From NCBI GenBank assembly GCA_027297425.1, contig JAPUIC010000128.1, forward strand, positions 1 to 13,196: a stretch of DNA of 13,196 nucleotides, read 5' to 3'. A program made the position numbers and the translations under genes. Under the pieces are notes generated by a model, which was not told where the DNA came from, ran no database searches, and saw only the letters and a program-made list of their open reading frames with translations. Positions 1 through 7,033 of this stretch are shown here, piece after piece. Source of the stretch: Nitrososphaerota archaeon. Its GTDB lineage: Archaea > Thermoproteota > Nitrososphaeria > Nitrososphaerales > JAPUIC01. The first letter of the stretch is position 1; every line of letters starts with the position of its first letter.

Positions 1-1
1 G

Positions 2-1258
2 ATTGCCCCCAAGGTCCCAGTAAGAGATCTTAGTGATTTTTCTGTATGGTATACGCCTGGAGTAGCTGCAGTTTCCTCTGCCATACATAAAGACAAGAGT
101 CTCTCGTTCGAATATACTGGTCGGTGGAATACTATCGCGATCATAACTGACGGTTCTAGAGTTCTTGGTTTAGGTGATATCGGTCCCGAGGCTGCAACGC
201 CAGTTATGGAAGGAAAGTCTCTAATCTTCAAGTTTTTGGGAGGAATAGACGCTGTTCCACTATCTATAGGGGTCCATAAGATAGATGAAATCATTCAATT
301 CGTTCAAGCAGTAGAGCCAGCCTTTGCTGGAATAAATTTAGAGGATATTTCTTCCCCGAAATGTTTTGAGATATTGGATACTCTCAGAAAGAGTTTGGAT
401 ATACCAGTCTGGCATGATGATCAACAAGGGACAGCTGGTGTAACTTTAGCTGGTCTAATTAATGCTCTTAAGGTAACTGGTAGGCCTCTTAGGGGTACAC
501 AAATTGTATTATACGGAGCCGGAGCAGCAAATATAGCTACGGCAAGGCTTCTAATCGTTGCAGGATGCGATCCAGGAGATATTTTACTCGTTGATTCTAA
601 AGGTATTCTTCATCCAGAACGGGATGATATTGACGTACTCTCCATAAGGCATAAAGCAAAATATGAGTTAGCGATAAAAACAAATGTTAATAGGAAATCT
701 GGGGGGCTCAGTGAGGCTCTTAAGGGCGCTGAAGTTCTAATAGCAGCTTCTCATCCAGGACCAAATGCCTTCGATAAGGGATTGATCCAGACTATGGATA
801 AAGATCCTATAGTCTTTCTCCTTGCCAATCCAGTGCCAGAATTGTGGCCGTCTGAAGCAGAACAAAATGGGGCTAAAGTGGTTGCTACTGGGCGATCTGA
901 CTTTCCAAATCAAGTGAATAACAGCTTGTTATTTCCAGCAATATTTCGGGGAGTCTTGGATGTTAGAGCTAGATCAATAACTGATGAGATGGTGATCGCC
1001 GCCGCTGAGGAGATAGCTAAGTTTGCTGAAGAGACTGGTCTAAGTAGTACCCATATATTACCAACTATGTTAGACTTGGAAGTTTATGCTCGTGTTTCAG
1101 CAAAAGTTGGAGAGAAGGCAATAGAGTTGGGATTAGCTAGAAAGAATTTATCCGGTGAGGAATTAAAGTTAACTGCTTCGCGAATAATAAGTAGATCAAG
1201 GAAGTTTATGTCATCAATGATAGAGAGTAAATTTATTCAGGTCCCTGATAGTTCCTAG
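2..1258 (+). CDS. NAD-dependent malic enzyme, 5'-truncated
   Basis: Oxidative decarboxylation of malate to pyruvate and CO2, in the cytoplasm. The frame is open from base 2, so the first in-frame ATG at 206 is internal and the true start lies left of the window; 418 codons are visible. Seen in order: the YTPGVA motif with the catalytic tyrosine near base 50, the GLGDIGP stretch followed by PVMEGK with the catalytic lysine near base 200-217, an LED metal-ligand segment near 340, HDDQQGTA near 413-436, and a GAGAANIA dinucleotide-binding loop near 516-540. An aspartate (VDSKG) ends the next strand, which favours NAD over NADP. The protein stops after the malic domain, so it is the short form without the phosphotransacetylase-like tail of MaeB. 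The GNAT gene follows 10 bp after the stop, probably in the same transcript. Family is certain; the cofactor is inferred. Confidence 0.95.
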   Translation: MAPKVPVRDLSDFSVWYTPGVAAVSSAIHKDKSLSFEYTGRWNTIAIITDGSRVLGLGDIGPEAATPVMEGKSLIFKFLGGIDAVPLSIGVHKIDEIIQFVQAVEPAFAGINLEDISSPKCFEILDTLRKSLDIPVWHDDQQGTAGVTLAGLINALKVTGRPLRGTQIVLYGAGAANIATARLLIVAGCDPGDILLVDSKGILHPERDDIDVLSIRHKAKYELAIKTNVNRKSGGLSEALKGAEVLIAASHPGPNAFDKGLIQTMDKDPIVFLLANPVPELWPSEAEQNGAKVVATGRSDFPNQVNNSLLFPAIFRGVLDVRARSITDEMVIAAAEEIAKFAEETGLSSTHILPTMLDLEVYARVSAKVGEKAIELGLARKNLSGEELKLTASRIISRSRKFMSSMIESKFIQVPDSS

Positions 1259-1268
1259 TTGGGTTCAA

Positions 1269-1751
1269 ATGGTAAAGGGTGCGTACATTATACGGGAGGC
1301 TGGAGTAGATGATGTTAGAGGGATTTCTGAGCTACTCGTGAGACTGAAGAAATTAAATGGTGAGTTTGATCCGATGTACAAAGTTGTAAGTAATCTTATT
1401 GAAAAAGCCGAGAGTTATACTAGGGAAGCTCTAGGCTCAAATAAGGATGTAGTTTTAGTTGCAGAAATTGAGCAGAAGATAGTTGGTACGGTTAAAGCTG
1501 TACTAAAAGATAGAAGGTTCTATGAGCCAGCTATTCACGGAATAATAGTTGATTTGTATATTCTTCCCGAAAACCGGCGTGGTAAGTTAGGCGAGGATCT
1601 ATTGAATAGGATAGTGAATATCTTAAAGCAGAAGGGTGTTGAGGTAGTGACTGCAGAGTTTCCAACTCAAAATACGCTCGCTGAAAATTTTTATCAGAAA
1701 CATGGATTTAGGGCGTTAGTAAATACGTTTGCCAAGACCATTCCTAAATGA
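1269..1751 (+). CDS. GNAT-family N-acetyltransferase
   Basis: A 160-residue single-domain GNAT protein, expected to transfer an acetyl group from acetyl-CoA to an amine; the substrate is unknown. The acetyl-CoA pyrophosphate loop is RRGKLG (residues 103-108), after the beta4 strand VDLYILP (94-100), and the usual C-terminal motif FYQKHGF lies at 141-147 with N135 in the expected asparagine position. The N-terminal half carries the long helix pair common in this family. The ATG is 10 bp after the malic enzyme stop, which suggests co-transcription, though only a weak ribosome site (GGGTT) is visible. It could be a protein-lysine or a small-molecule acetyltransferase; the sequence does not decide between them. 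Confidence 0.9.
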   Translation: MVKGAYIIREAGVDDVRGISELLVRLKKLNGEFDPMYKVVSNLIEKAESYTREALGSNKDVVLVAEIEQKIVGTVKAVLKDRRFYEPAIHGIIVDLYILPENRRGKLGEDLLNRIVNILKQKGVEVVTAEFPTQNTLAENFYQKHGFRALVNTFAKTIPK

Positions 1752-1791
1752 TATCAATCTGAAGAAATAGGATTAATAAATACAAACATAC

Positions 1792-1801
1792 ACTTATTAA
1801 A
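1792..1801 (+). promoter_or_regulatory. TATA box for malate dehydrogenase (leaderless)
   Basis: CTTATTAAAT is centred about 27 bp before the ATG at 1824, the distance expected when transcription starts at or next to the start codon. No Shine-Dalgarno site precedes the ATG; a T run does. Leaderless translation is inferred. Confidence 0.55.
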
Positions 1802-1813
1802 TGGAAATCTTGG

Positions 1814-1822
1814 TTTTTTTTT
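1814..1822 (+). terminator. T9 run, possible terminator of the malic enzyme-GNAT transcript
   Basis: Nine consecutive T residues lie 63 bp after the GNAT stop and one base before the malate dehydrogenase ATG. Archaeal transcription commonly ends in oligo-T on the non-template strand, so this could end the upstream transcript. It also sits in the initiation region of the next gene, so the assignment is tentative. Confidence 0.35.
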
Positions 1823-1823
1823 A

Positions 1824-2735
1824 ATGATCGCGATTGTAGGTTCGGGAAGAGTTGGGGCTAATGTAGCTGTTCAAATCGTTACCAAAGAGCTAGACGATCT
1901 TACCTTAATCGATGTAGCTCAAAATCTTCCTCAGGGTGAAGCTCTAGATCTTCAGCATATGGCTGCCTCCTACGGTATAGATCTTAAAATTAAAGGAACT
2001 AATGACTTTTCTGAACTTGGTCGTGCGGATCTCATCATAGTTGCCGCAGGATTTGGAAGAAAACCCGGTCAGACGCGACTTGACCTAATGAAGCAGAATT
2101 CTGGCATAATAGCTAGTGTATCAAAAGAGATCGCCAAATACGCAAAATCATCTATGGTTCTTATGATTACAAATCCGATGGATGCCATGACTTATGTTGC
2201 TCATCGAGTAACAGGCTTTCCTACTAATCGAGTTTTTGGGATGGGGGGAATGCTTGATTCTTGTAGATTTAAGAGTCTCTTAGCCCAGGAATTAGGTGTT
2301 TCTAGTAAATCTCTCGGTGTAATGGTAATTGGTGAGCATGGTGAGTCAATGGTTCCCCTCCCGAGATTTTCAAGTGTTTCTGGCGTGGCTTTAGAAAAGT
2401 TTCTTTCTAAGAAAAAAATGGATGAGGCTGTCGAAATGACTCGAAAGATAGCAGCTGAGGTTATCGCATTAAAGGGAGCTACAATATACGGACCGTCAGC
2501 TTCTGTGGCTTCTATGGTAGACGCTATAGTTAACGATAGAAAATCTCTGATGCCAGCTTCGGTATATCTAAATGGTGAGTTCGGTGTGAGTGATATATAC
2601 ATCGGAGTTCCAGCAATAATTGGAAGGGACGGGATAGAGAGAATCGTTGAAGTTCCGTTGGATGAAGCAGAAAGAGCTATTTTCTTAAGGGGAGTGACCT
2701 CTTTAAAAGATGCTATTTCGACCTTAGATTTGTAG
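1824..2735 (+). CDS. mdh: Malate dehydrogenase, NAD-type (LDH/MDH superfamily)
   Basis: Interconverts malate and oxaloacetate using NAD(H). The 303-residue length is normal for archaeal LDH-like malate dehydrogenases. Visible residues: Rossmann loop GSGRVG at 6-11, D30 at the end of beta2 (favours NAD), R79 in GRKPGQTR at the position that separates malate (Arg) from lactate (Gln) enzymes, R85 for substrate, N117, the D145/R148 pair in LDSCR, and proton acceptor H172 in GEHG. R79 is why I call MDH rather than LDH. The position just before the TR of the loop is Gln (Q83), where many relatives have Met or Glu. It stands between the malic enzyme pair and nuoB, with its own TATA box and no ribosome site, so it is probably leaderless and may be monocistronic. 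Confidence 0.94.
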   Translation: MIAIVGSGRVGANVAVQIVTKELDDLTLIDVAQNLPQGEALDLQHMAASYGIDLKIKGTNDFSELGRADLIIVAAGFGRKPGQTRLDLMKQNSGIIASVSKEIAKYAKSSMVLMITNPMDAMTYVAHRVTGFPTNRVFGMGGMLDSCRFKSLLAQELGVSSKSLGVMVIGEHGESMVPLPRFSSVSGVALEKFLSKKKMDEAVEMTRKIAAEVIALKGATIYGPSASVASMVDAIVNDRKSLMPASVYLNGEFGVSDIYIGVPAIIGRDGIERIVEVPLDEAERAIFLRGVTSLKDAISTLDL

Positions 2736-2770
2736 CCGTTTCACTATCCGCCTAGCTTTGATCCACGTTG

Positions 2771-2814
2771 AAATTATTATAATGGATTCAAATTATATCG
2801 ATAATTATTAATAT
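2771..2814 (+). promoter_or_regulatory. AT-rich promoter region of nuoB
   Basis: Three TATA-like stretches lie in the gap between mdh and nuoB: AATTATTATAATGG (2772-2785), AAATTATATCG (2790-2800) and AATTATTAATATT (2802-2814). The last would place the start of transcription about 15 bp before the TTG at 2850. Which one is used cannot be told by eye. Confidence 0.45.
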
Positions 2815-2849
2815 TGAGTAAGAATCAGTAAAGTTCGAAAGGGATTAAC

Positions 2850-3434
2850 TTGGCAAAAGATGGTGCATTTAACCTCCTAGCTGGAAAGCTTACGGAAGTT
2901 ATTAACGAAACGATCGGCCCTCCATTACAATATCTAGTTAACTGGGGAAGGCTCTATTCGTTGTGGCCGGTACATCTTGAGACAGCATGCTGTAGTGTAG
3001 AGGTTGGTGCTGCTTCTGGTCCCCGATTTGATATAGAGCGTTTCGGTGTGCTAGAAGCGTTCGGATCGTTACGACAGTGTGATTTTATCATTGTTCAAGG
3101 AACTGTAACTAGAAAAATGGCACCAAGATTAAAGATGATTTATGATCAGATGCCAGAACCTAAATACGTATTAGCCATGGGAGCTTGTGCGATTTCAGGC
3201 GGCCTCTATTTTGATTCGTATAATGTTGTGCCTGGGGCAGATAAAATAATTCCTGTAGACGTTCATGTACCAGGATGTCCTCCACGACCTGAGCAGGTTA
3301 TTCAAGGAATAATCATGATTCAAAATAAAATTAAAAAATCTAAAATCATATCACCGCCTCCAAAGATGCCACAAATTCAAATCGTTTCTGATACTGAGAC
3401 CACTACTACGGCCGAAGTAAAATCCCTTAACTAA
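2850..3434 (+). CDS. nuoB: NADH-quinone oxidoreductase subunit B (complex I N2-cluster subunit)
   Basis: Peripheral-arm subunit of respiratory complex I (or its F420H2/ferredoxin-using relatives) that holds the terminal [4Fe-4S] cluster N2 next to the quinone site. The four cluster cysteines are present: the tandem pair C47-C48 in ETACCSVE, C113 in GACAISGG and C143 in VPGCPPRPE. The surrounding motifs (RFDIERFG, RQCDFIIVQGTVT, MPEPKYVLAMGAC, DVHVPGCPPRPE) are those of true NuoB rather than a hydrogenase small subunit. The start is TTG, supported by AAAGGGAT at 2838-2845. After about residue 165 there is a Pro- and Thr-rich tail of roughly 30 residues without clear homology. No nuoA precedes it and no nuoC follows; the next genes are on the opposite strand, so it is a stand-alone copy. 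Confidence 0.95.
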   Translation: MAKDGAFNLLAGKLTEVINETIGPPLQYLVNWGRLYSLWPVHLETACCSVEVGAASGPRFDIERFGVLEAFGSLRQCDFIIVQGTVTRKMAPRLKMIYDQMPEPKYVLAMGACAISGGLYFDSYNVVPGADKIIPVDVHVPGCPPRPEQVIQGIIMIQNKIKKSKIISPPPKMPQIQIVSDTETTTTAEVKSLN

Positions 3435-3470
3435 AGCATAAAATAATTACAATATTAATTAACGGATTGA

Positions 3471-3501
3471 TTTTTTCATTTACTACATTTCTGCAGAAAA
3501 A
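3471..3501. terminator. Bidirectional terminator between nuoB and the topoisomerase operon
   Basis: A T6 run on the + strand (3471-3476) follows nuoB, and an A5 run (3497-3501, T5 on the - strand) follows the converging membrane-protein gene. Between them lies the 12-bp palindrome TTTCTGCAGAAA (3488-3499). Fits oligo-T termination in both directions. Confidence 0.5.
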
Positions 3502-3504
3502 TGA

Positions 3505-3693
3505 TTATTTTAAATCCGCGAGAAGAACGAATAGACCAGAGCCAATCAATAAGGCTGCAATGAGAAAGAAGACCCCTACTAACGGCTGCACCAGGGGTGT
3601 AGACACAGTATAAAACACAGTTGTAATGCCCAAAATAAGGAAAATTAGACCAACTATTTTGATAAATATGTTCGTTCTAGTCGAGTTAGACAA
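3505..3693 (-). CDS. Small two-helix membrane protein
   Basis: A 62-residue protein of unknown function. Two hydrophobic segments, about residues 9-28 and 38-59, are separated by a short STPLVQP turn; the N-terminus is polar (SNSTRT) and the C-terminus ends DLK, as in a helical hairpin. The start is TTG, but it has one of the best ribosome sites in the window: GAAGTGAT (plus-strand 3699-3706) ends 5 bases before the TTG and overlaps the topoisomerase VI A stop. That, and the 11-bp gap, argue that it is a real last gene of the topoisomerase VI operon, translated after topoisomerase VI A. No metal or catalytic motif is visible. Confidence 0.7.
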   Translation of the reverse strand: MSNSTRTNIFIKIVGLIFLILGITTVFYTVSTPLVQPLVGVFFLIAALLIGSGLFVLLADLK

Positions 3694-3704
3694 TAAGTAT
3701 CACT

Positions 3705-4802
3705 TCAATAGCTCTTTGCTTCTTCAAGCTTCTCTGGAAGGTACTTATCCACAATCGTGGTAAGTCCATATTTTGCAAAAGCTTCAAGTTCACTCTTCTT
3801 TTTAATTTTTAGGAAAACTTCTAGTTCCTTGGCCCAAATTCCTCCAGAATATCTTGGATCTCTCTTCAACTCGTGAACCCGTTTAATATCTATATCGCTC
3901 AAAGGGATGCTCGGTAACTTGTATTTGATAATATCACTTCCCCACACTCCGATCCATTTCCCTGTAGGAACTGCCAAATCTCTTAGATGTGCAGCGTTAG
4001 CAGATCCGGAAATAATAACCATCGCAATATGTTCCCCATAGATATCCCCATCCGTCATCACGTATACAGGTAACTTGAGTTCCTGACTAAGACGTTTGAG
4101 CATATACCTAGTTGACCTTGGTGGTTGACCAGCAGTATCGATAATTATTGCCTTAAACCTTTCATGGACCTTCTCCTCTACAAATCGTGTAAATAATCCA
4201 CCTTTTTCTACCGCGATTATAATTTCAGCCGATGTATCAATAAACTCAGCGGTACTGAGACTCGGACCAATTAGAAAACCGTCAGGATGTGATGTGAGGT
4301 TAAGACCACGACCTTCATAGCCTTTAACTGTATATTCTATATCGAGGTCTCCAAAAATAGCGCTTCTCTCTTCTGGGTAAACGTTAAAATCTTCTCTAGC
4401 TCGAGATAATATTACCTCTAGATCCGTTATTATATCATCTGATTCTGATTGATCGGAGAACTCAACATCAAATGCTTGGGCAGAATAAAAGACATCCCGG
4501 AGTGTAGATGTCTTACCTTCACTAACTAATTTATCGGTGAAGTAAGCTAGCCATATCAACTGAGTAAATGGTCTGATCTGTTTAATATTCTGTGAGGACC
4601 TAGTAACTGTAGAAGCGCCTAAAACGTACTGCCTCAGGTTAGGATCATAAACAAGGTTCTTAACAGAGCGAGTATGAAGAGTTAGAGTAGGGAATATCTG
4701 TGAATCTAGATCCTTGTAAACGCGTTTCCCGATGTTTTTAATTAGGGTTCTAACGTCTTCCTTTCTTATACTACTCTGAGATTTTTTATCTCCCCTACTC
4801 AT
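3705..4802 (-). CDS. top6A: DNA topoisomerase VI subunit A (Spo11-like)
   Basis: Catalytic DNA-cleaving subunit of the type IIB topoisomerase (A2B2) that relaxes and decatenates DNA and is the homologue of Spo11. Numbering from ATG 4802 (365 residues): winged-helix catalytic tyrosine Y106 in TLRDVFY, and Toprim residues E199 (AVEKGG) and D251/D253 (MTDGD) for Mg2+. The frame also allows a TTG start at 4808, two codons earlier; I prefer the ATG, which overlaps the subunit B stop by 8 bp. That repeats the 8-bp overlap between the KH gene and subunit B and fits translational coupling that keeps A and B in balance. Length is normal for the family. Confidence 0.95.
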   Translation of the reverse strand: MSRGDKKSQSSIRKEDVRTLIKNIGKRVYKDLDSQIFPTLTLHTRSVKNLVYDPNLRQYVLGASTVTRSSQNIKQIRPFTQLIWLAYFTDKLVSEGKTSTLRDVFYSAQAFDVEFSDQSESDDIITDLEVILSRAREDFNVYPEERSAIFGDLDIEYTVKGYEGRGLNLTSHPDGFLIGPSLSTAEFIDTSAEIIIAVEKGGLFTRFVEEKVHERFKAIIIDTAGQPPRSTRYMLKRLSQELKLPVYVMTDGDIYGEHIAMVIISGSANAAHLRDLAVPTGKWIGVWGSDIIKYKLPSIPLSDIDIKRVHELKRDPRYSGGIWAKELEVFLKIKKKSELEAFAKYGLTTIVDKYLPEKLEEAKSY

Positions 4803-6471
4803 CAGCAAATTCCTCTAGGGTTAGCTGGCCCTCTTTAGAGAATCTAAGTATTTTTTTCTCTTCCTTTTGCTCTTCATCTTCAAGTGGTTTAGTGTCGGGC
4901 TCACTTTGCTCTTTCTCAGGAGTGTTAGTCTCAGGAGTGTTAGTCTCAGAGTCTTTCATACCCCTAGATTCTAAGAGTTTTTTATATCTAGGGAGAGCCT
5001 CGGCTCCTGACAGATCTTGAGAGAATTTAGCGATGAGGGGTAGAAAATGACTATAGATATTGGTCTTTCTCTTGACCATCTCAAGAGAACCTTTATGGGA
5101 TAAATAACTGTAGACTTTCCTAAGTACATCTCTGATAGCATTCTTAATCTCTCTTTCGACTTCAATTCTATCAGCTAAGTATTCCTTACCGACTGTCTTA
5201 TAGGGAATCTTGGTCGAACATACATGTGTTATTATTGCTAAAGGGGCATCTTGTGGTATTCTGTAACGTTTCCAGTCTATCTCTTCATTCATCACCTTCC
5301 AAGATACGTCGTTTCCTTCATCATAGAGTAAGGGTATTCGATTCGCAAAACGCAGCAGCTGCAGTCCTGGGCCTAATTGCTTACTACCATACACTAGGCC
5401 TACTTCCACAATAAATGGGAAACCAGAGTAGGCAGCTGGTGGTCTAACAGAAACTACAACAAATTCAGGATCCAGCTCTTTCATTATTCCAGTTTTCATT
5501 ATTTCCTCACCTAATGGTGAAAGACAACTCCCATCAGGCTGTAGGAATTCTTCGAAATTATGTAGGGCGTCGGTCAGGGTTACAATATCTTCGTTGGAAA
5601 GTTGGTCTGGACTCATAGTTGGGTCGATCTTTGCAAAATCTAAGAATTTCCTAGCAATTTTATCTCCCACTCTGTGAAAATTTTTACATAAGAATTTTAG
5701 CATATTAGGATCTTTAGATTGTTTTATTATTCTTCTCAGAGCCTCAACATCTGTGCCGTGGGGATGTGGCAGAGTTTCCCTTGGAGGGGTCGGCAATTGT
5801 TCAGTAGCTTTCTCATAAAATGAAAGTTTTCCCTGAGGATCAACTACTGTTATGTTTGCGTAAGGATTAACTAACGCTGTCTGTTTAAAATATTCCTGAA
5901 TTTTGATGGAGGCTCTAGGATAATCGCCTTCTAGTGTCACCTCGACAGATGTGCCGGTCGAACCATTCGCAGGTAACGACTCTCTTCTGAGAATTATAGG
6001 TGAATTTGTTTGTATATCGATCATCATATGGATTACTTCTAGGGTTTTTCCATCTGTCGAACTTCTAATTACTACTGGTTTGTTAGTAGTTATCTGTCCG
6101 TAGAGGATCGCCATCGTACCTCCTAGACCGAACATTCCTCTAGCCTGCTTTAACTCATATTTGGACCCAAAGAAGACTCTCCCAAATGCTCTAGAGATGT
6201 GTTTTGCATCGACTCCCGGTCCATTGTCTAACACTTTTAGTAAATAGTGGTTAGAGTCAGTTCTATTCGGGGAACCCTCCGGTGCAGTTATTCTGACGTA
6301 AATATCTGGATGTATGGAATATGCCTCACATGCATCTAAAGAGTTCTCTACTAATTCCCTAACAGCTGAGTAAAGTGCTCTTGCTGGATTGCTGAAACCT
6401 GCAAGATCTCTATTCCTATAGAAGAATTCGCTGGGGCTTATCTCAGAAAAAGATGTTTTTGAATCAGGCAA
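4795..6471 (-). CDS. top6B: DNA topoisomerase VI subunit B (GHKL ATPase)
   Basis: ATP-driven clamp subunit of topoisomerase VI. GHKL motifs: ELVENSLDA at 39-47 (catalytic Glu and Mg-binding Asn), DNGPG at 82-86, and the ATP lid GMFGLGG at 112-118. An H2TH-like region follows (KFLCKNFHRVGDKIARKFL), then the transducer domain with STKIPYKTVGKE near residues 418-430 containing the switch lysine. The 558 residues end in a highly charged, low-complexity tail of about 55 residues (Glu/Lys/Thr/Pro) that includes the tandem TNTPE repeat, then a last ordered-looking segment, GQLTLEEFADE. The start is TTG, 8 bp inside the end of the KH gene; no other in-frame start lies nearby, and GGAAG precedes it. 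Confidence 0.96.
   Translation of the reverse strand: MPDSKTSFSEISPSEFFYRNRDLAGFSNPARALYSAVRELVENSLDACEAYSIHPDIYVRITAPEGSPNRTDSNHYLLKVLDNGPGVDAKHISRAFGRVFFGSKYELKQARGMFGLGGTMAILYGQITTNKPVVIRSSTDGKTLEVIHMMIDIQTNSPIILRRESLPANGSTGTSVEVTLEGDYPRASIKIQEYFKQTALVNPYANITVVDPQGKLSFYEKATEQLPTPPRETLPHPHGTDVEALRRIIKQSKDPNMLKFLCKNFHRVGDKIARKFLDFAKIDPTMSPDQLSNEDIVTLTDALHNFEEFLQPDGSCLSPLGEEIMKTGIMKELDPEFVVVSVRPPAAYSGFPFIVEVGLVYGSKQLGPGLQLLRFANRIPLLYDEGNDVSWKVMNEEIDWKRYRIPQDAPLAIITHVCSTKIPYKTVGKEYLADRIEVEREIKNAIRDVLRKVYSYLSHKGSLEMVKRKTNIYSHFLPLIAKFSQDLSGAEALPRYKKLLESRGMKDSETNTPETNTPEKEQSEPDTKPLEDEEQKEEKKILRFSKEGQLTLEEFADE
4915..4949 (-). repeat. 15-bp tandem repeat inside top6B
   Basis: CTCAGGAGTGTTAGT occurs twice perfectly (4915-4929, 4930-4944) and continues for five bases. 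On the - strand it encodes TNTPE repeats in the disordered tail of subunit B. The 15-bp unit keeps the frame, so copy changes would only alter linker length. Confidence 0.9.
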
Positions 6472-7033
6472 CTTCCTTATCCTCCCAAAGCTTTAATCTA
6501 TCGATCTTAGATTGTCTTTTCGTTCCCTCTAGATAGCGATAGACAGCTCTATGAGGTTTACCTGAAGCTAACATGTGTAACGCCTCTAAAGCTACCTTAA
6601 CATCAATAACGGATCCTAAAATCGTTGCCGAATAACCATATATAGAAACATTAGTATTAGTGAGCTCTTCTAATATTTTTCTTGTCTTTCCTTCTAACCC
6701 AATAATCCTACCCTTTATTCTCGTTAAAGCATCGGTTGACTTACCAGTATAGTCTCTTAGATCGACTATCTCCATTATTACCTCGTCATTTATTAGTTGT
6801 AGTGCTTTCTCAGATGAAAACCCTCTTCCGATGGCAATAATAATATCGGTTGCTTTTAACGCATTAAACTGCTCAGGTTCGCTTGATGATTTTAGAAGAA
6901 TGTCACCGCTCTTACTATCAACTATTATCTCAACATCACATAACTTTTCAATCTTGTTTTTAGCTTTTCCACCTTTCCCCAGAAGTGCACCAATACGTTG
7001 AAGAGGGATCCTTAGATTATGTTGATAATCCAT
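6464..7033 (-). CDS. Archaeal Dim2/Pno1-like double KH-domain RNA-binding protein
   Basis: A 189-residue protein with two KH domains. The first has GKGG at 19-22 (GALLGKGGKAKNKIE); the second has the degenerate loop GLEG at 112-115 (GRIIGLEGKTRKIL), followed by LTNTNVSIYGY. This arrangement is that of archaeal Dim2 (eukaryotic Pno1), which binds the 3' end of 16S rRNA during small-subunit maturation. The KH gene is directly behind RIO1 (stop and start adjacent, TAAATG), a pairing conserved in archaea that matches the joint role of both in late 30S assembly. AGGTCA just upstream of the ATG is a possible ribosome site. It overlaps top6B by 8 bp at its end. Confidence 0.92.
   Translation of the reverse strand: MDYQHNLRIPLQRIGALLGKGGKAKNKIEKLCDVEIIVDSKSGDILLKSSSEPEQFNALKATDIIIAIGRGFSSEKALQLINDEVIMEIVDLRDYTGKSTDALTRIKGRIIGLEGKTRKILEELTNTNVSIYGYSATILGSVIDVKVALEALHMLASGKPHRAVYRYLEGTKRQSKIDRLKLWEDKEVA

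Noticed and set aside
2201..2602. Open frame of 133 codons on the - strand
   Set aside because: It lies wholly inside malate dehydrogenase, whose catalytic motifs are intact on the + strand; no family resemblance.
1824..2735. Lactate dehydrogenase instead of malate dehydrogenase
   Set aside because: The substrate-specificity position is Arg (R79), as in malate enzymes, not Gln.
2786..2814. Imperfect palindrome around AATTATATCGATAATT before nuoB
   Set aside because: The arms need a bulge to pair and the region is so AT-rich that such matches are expected by chance.
2850..3434. NiFe-hydrogenase small subunit
   Set aside because: The tandem CC pair with only the N2-cluster cysteines and the RQCDFIIVQGTVT/VPGCPPRPE motifs are those of complex I NuoB.
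4971..5165. 64-codon open frame on the - strand in another frame of top6B
   Set aside because: Lies within the real subunit B gene and shows no recognisable domain or ribosome site.
5226..5414. 62-codon open frame on the + strand
   Set aside because: Antisense to the conserved topoisomerase VI B transducer region; a shadow.
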